57,609 nt of DNA from Hofstenia miamia (taxonomy: Eukaryota; Xenacoelomorpha; Acoela; Hofsteniidae): positions 126,802 through 184,410 of the forward strand of contig CABFPE010000032.1 of assembly GCA_900660155.1 (NCBI GenBank), written 5' to 3'. Numbering within the stretch: position 1 is the first letter of the stretch; every line of letters begins with the position of its first letter. Below, piece by piece: positions 56,580 to 57,609 of the stretch. The notes under the pieces were generated by a model, which did no database searches, had not been told where the DNA came from, and saw only the letters and a list, made by a program, of their open reading frames with translations. Made by a program: the position numbers and the translations under genes.

Positions 56580-57591
56580 TACCCTCTAGGTTGTGCTTCT
56601 ACATATTCCTTTAGCCCTAGTGCTTCTGCTTCTACAGTCTCCTCCACACTTAACAGTCCTTTCCCTCCTTTATGCCTTGCGATGTACCTATCAACATCTC
56701 CATTTAAGTTGAATGCTCTATCTGCTGCTAGTATCTTCCTTGTCTACCTGTCTAACTCCGTAAGTTCATTCTTATTCCACCTTACTATTCCTGCCGAATA
56801 TCTCAACACTTGTATCGCCCATGTATTAATTGTTTTTATACTATTCTGAACATTCAATGCTGACTTCTGTAGAACCTTCCTTATTCTCCTCTTGTATTCT
56901 TTTCTTAGCCTCATATTCATTTCTTCATGATCTGTTCTGTCCCTCTCTATCACTCCTAAGTACCCCTCTTTGACTTCCTCAATCTTATTCCCACTGCTCG
57001 TCCTTAAACCATCCCCATCCATACACTTATCTCTAGTCATTGTCACTTCCGCACACTTTCCTAATCCAAATTCTAACCCTGAATCTCAGCTTGCCTTCTC
57101 CAATGTTTCCACTTGCTTCTGCAACATCTTCCTTGAACTAGCATACATCTTCAGGTCGTCCATGTACCACAGGTGACTCACTGCTCTACCATTCTTCTCC
57201 ATCTTATACCCTATGCCTGTCTCCTTTAACCTTTCTCTAGAAACTCAACCCATTTCTGTGAAACTCCATTGGCCCACCTATGTGATATGCTGTCATATGC
57301 CTTACTGTAGTCTATCCATGCCATTGCTAATTTTGTCTTCCTTCTTCTACAATTCTCCACCACTGCCTGGTCTATCAACAACTGATCTTTGCATCCTCTT
57401 GTCTTCGTCCTACATCCCTTCTGCTCCTCTGGTATCAACCTGTTCTGTTCTAAGTAACATACCAGCCTACTTGAAATCACAGAATTTAGCAATTTCCACG
57501 TTGTTGGCAGACATGTTATTGGTCTGAAGTTGCTTGCCTCACTACCTTTCTTTGGGTCCTTCTGTATCAGAAATGTCCTTCCCACTACCAT
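56580..57591 (-). pseudogene. RLE LINE copy 2, reverse transcriptase in broken frames
   Basis: Frames 57591-57226 and 57046-56744 hold most of the enzyme up to VLRYSAGIVRWNKNEL. Stops near 56578, 56744 and 57090 and the deletion at about 57240 show that this copy is not active as a whole. Confidence 0.8.
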
Positions 57592-57609
57592 CCACTCTGG
57601 GCACCCACT

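Larger units (their letters stand above)
55653..57609 (-). mobile_element. RLE-type LINE, R4/Dong-like, copy 2 (cut by the window end)
   Basis: Closely similar to copy 1 and in the same orientation; it runs off the right edge within the reverse transcriptase. From the edge inward it carries NFRPITCLPTTWKLLNS and GCRTKTRGCKDQLLID, then an internal loss of about 200 bases near 57240 (motifs between SISHRWA and the YMDD box are missing), the post-catalytic region, the CCHC knuckle and a complete endonuclease. Its 3' untranslated region is about 50 bases. Confidence 0.85.

Noticed and set aside
55674..57527. Plus-strand frames of up to 192 codons rich in Ser, Leu and Pro
   Set aside because: Antisense shadows of the second RLE LINE copy; no independent motif.
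1..57609. CRISPR arrays, operons, toxin-antitoxin or phage modules
   Set aside because: None is present; introns, LINEs and an innexin show animal nuclear DNA.

Overview
The window is animal nuclear DNA. It is AT-rich, its genes are split by GT-AG introns, and the one clear gene is an innexin, a family found only in animals. Vertebrate-type repeats are absent. The innexin reads most like those of lophotrochozoan or flatworm-type invertebrates, but the species cannot be fixed from the sequence. There are no operons, CRISPR arrays or bacterial features.

Two host genes are supported. On the minus strand, four innexin exons (40535 down to 35248) splice in frame into about 413 residues with four membrane segments and the paired cysteines of both extracellular loops; only the start-codon exon is not located. 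On the plus strand, three consecutive exons (50094-51613) encode a protein with two EF-hands, probably of the CREC/reticulocalbin type. Its two ends are not found.

Most of the rest is mobile DNA in layers. 1-4.2 kb: GCCCAGAGAT repeats, a tRNA-like fold, a LINE relic and a piggyBac relic. 6-7 kb: two opposed LINE fragments. 9.3-10.1 kb: a decayed Tc1 transposase. 10.9-14.65 kb: a nearly full-length Jockey/CR1-type LINE (esterase-like ORF1; endonuclease plus reverse transcriptase ORF2), followed by a 1-kb assembly gap. 17.7 kb: a long imperfect inverted repeat. 19.3-20.5 kb: a LINE relic ending in (ATT)n. 20.5-23.8 kb and 55.6 kb to the window end: two copies of a LINE with a restriction-like endonuclease (R4/Dong-like), both abutting (ATT)n; the first has a tRNA-plus-5S-like promoter block at its 5' end. 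25.1-34.0 kb: a Ty3/Gypsy-type LTR retrotransposon with two LTRs and a TTAG target duplication, inserted into an older LINE whose halves lie at 24.25-25.13 and 33.97-35.2 kb. The innexin introns carry a mariner-like element. 43.7-46.1 kb: an unassigned retroelement with gag, reverse transcriptase and RNase H, whose catalytic box reads HIDN instead of YxDD. 48-49.7 kb: a mariner-type element with both terminal repeats. 54.5 kb: a hAT-like MITE.

Single N characters at 14160, 21114, 42256, 46358 and 48312 are joins made during assembly. Two of them separate near-identical duplicated blocks (748 and 319 bp) that are best read as contig overlaps that were never merged. Apparent duplications there should not be read as biology.
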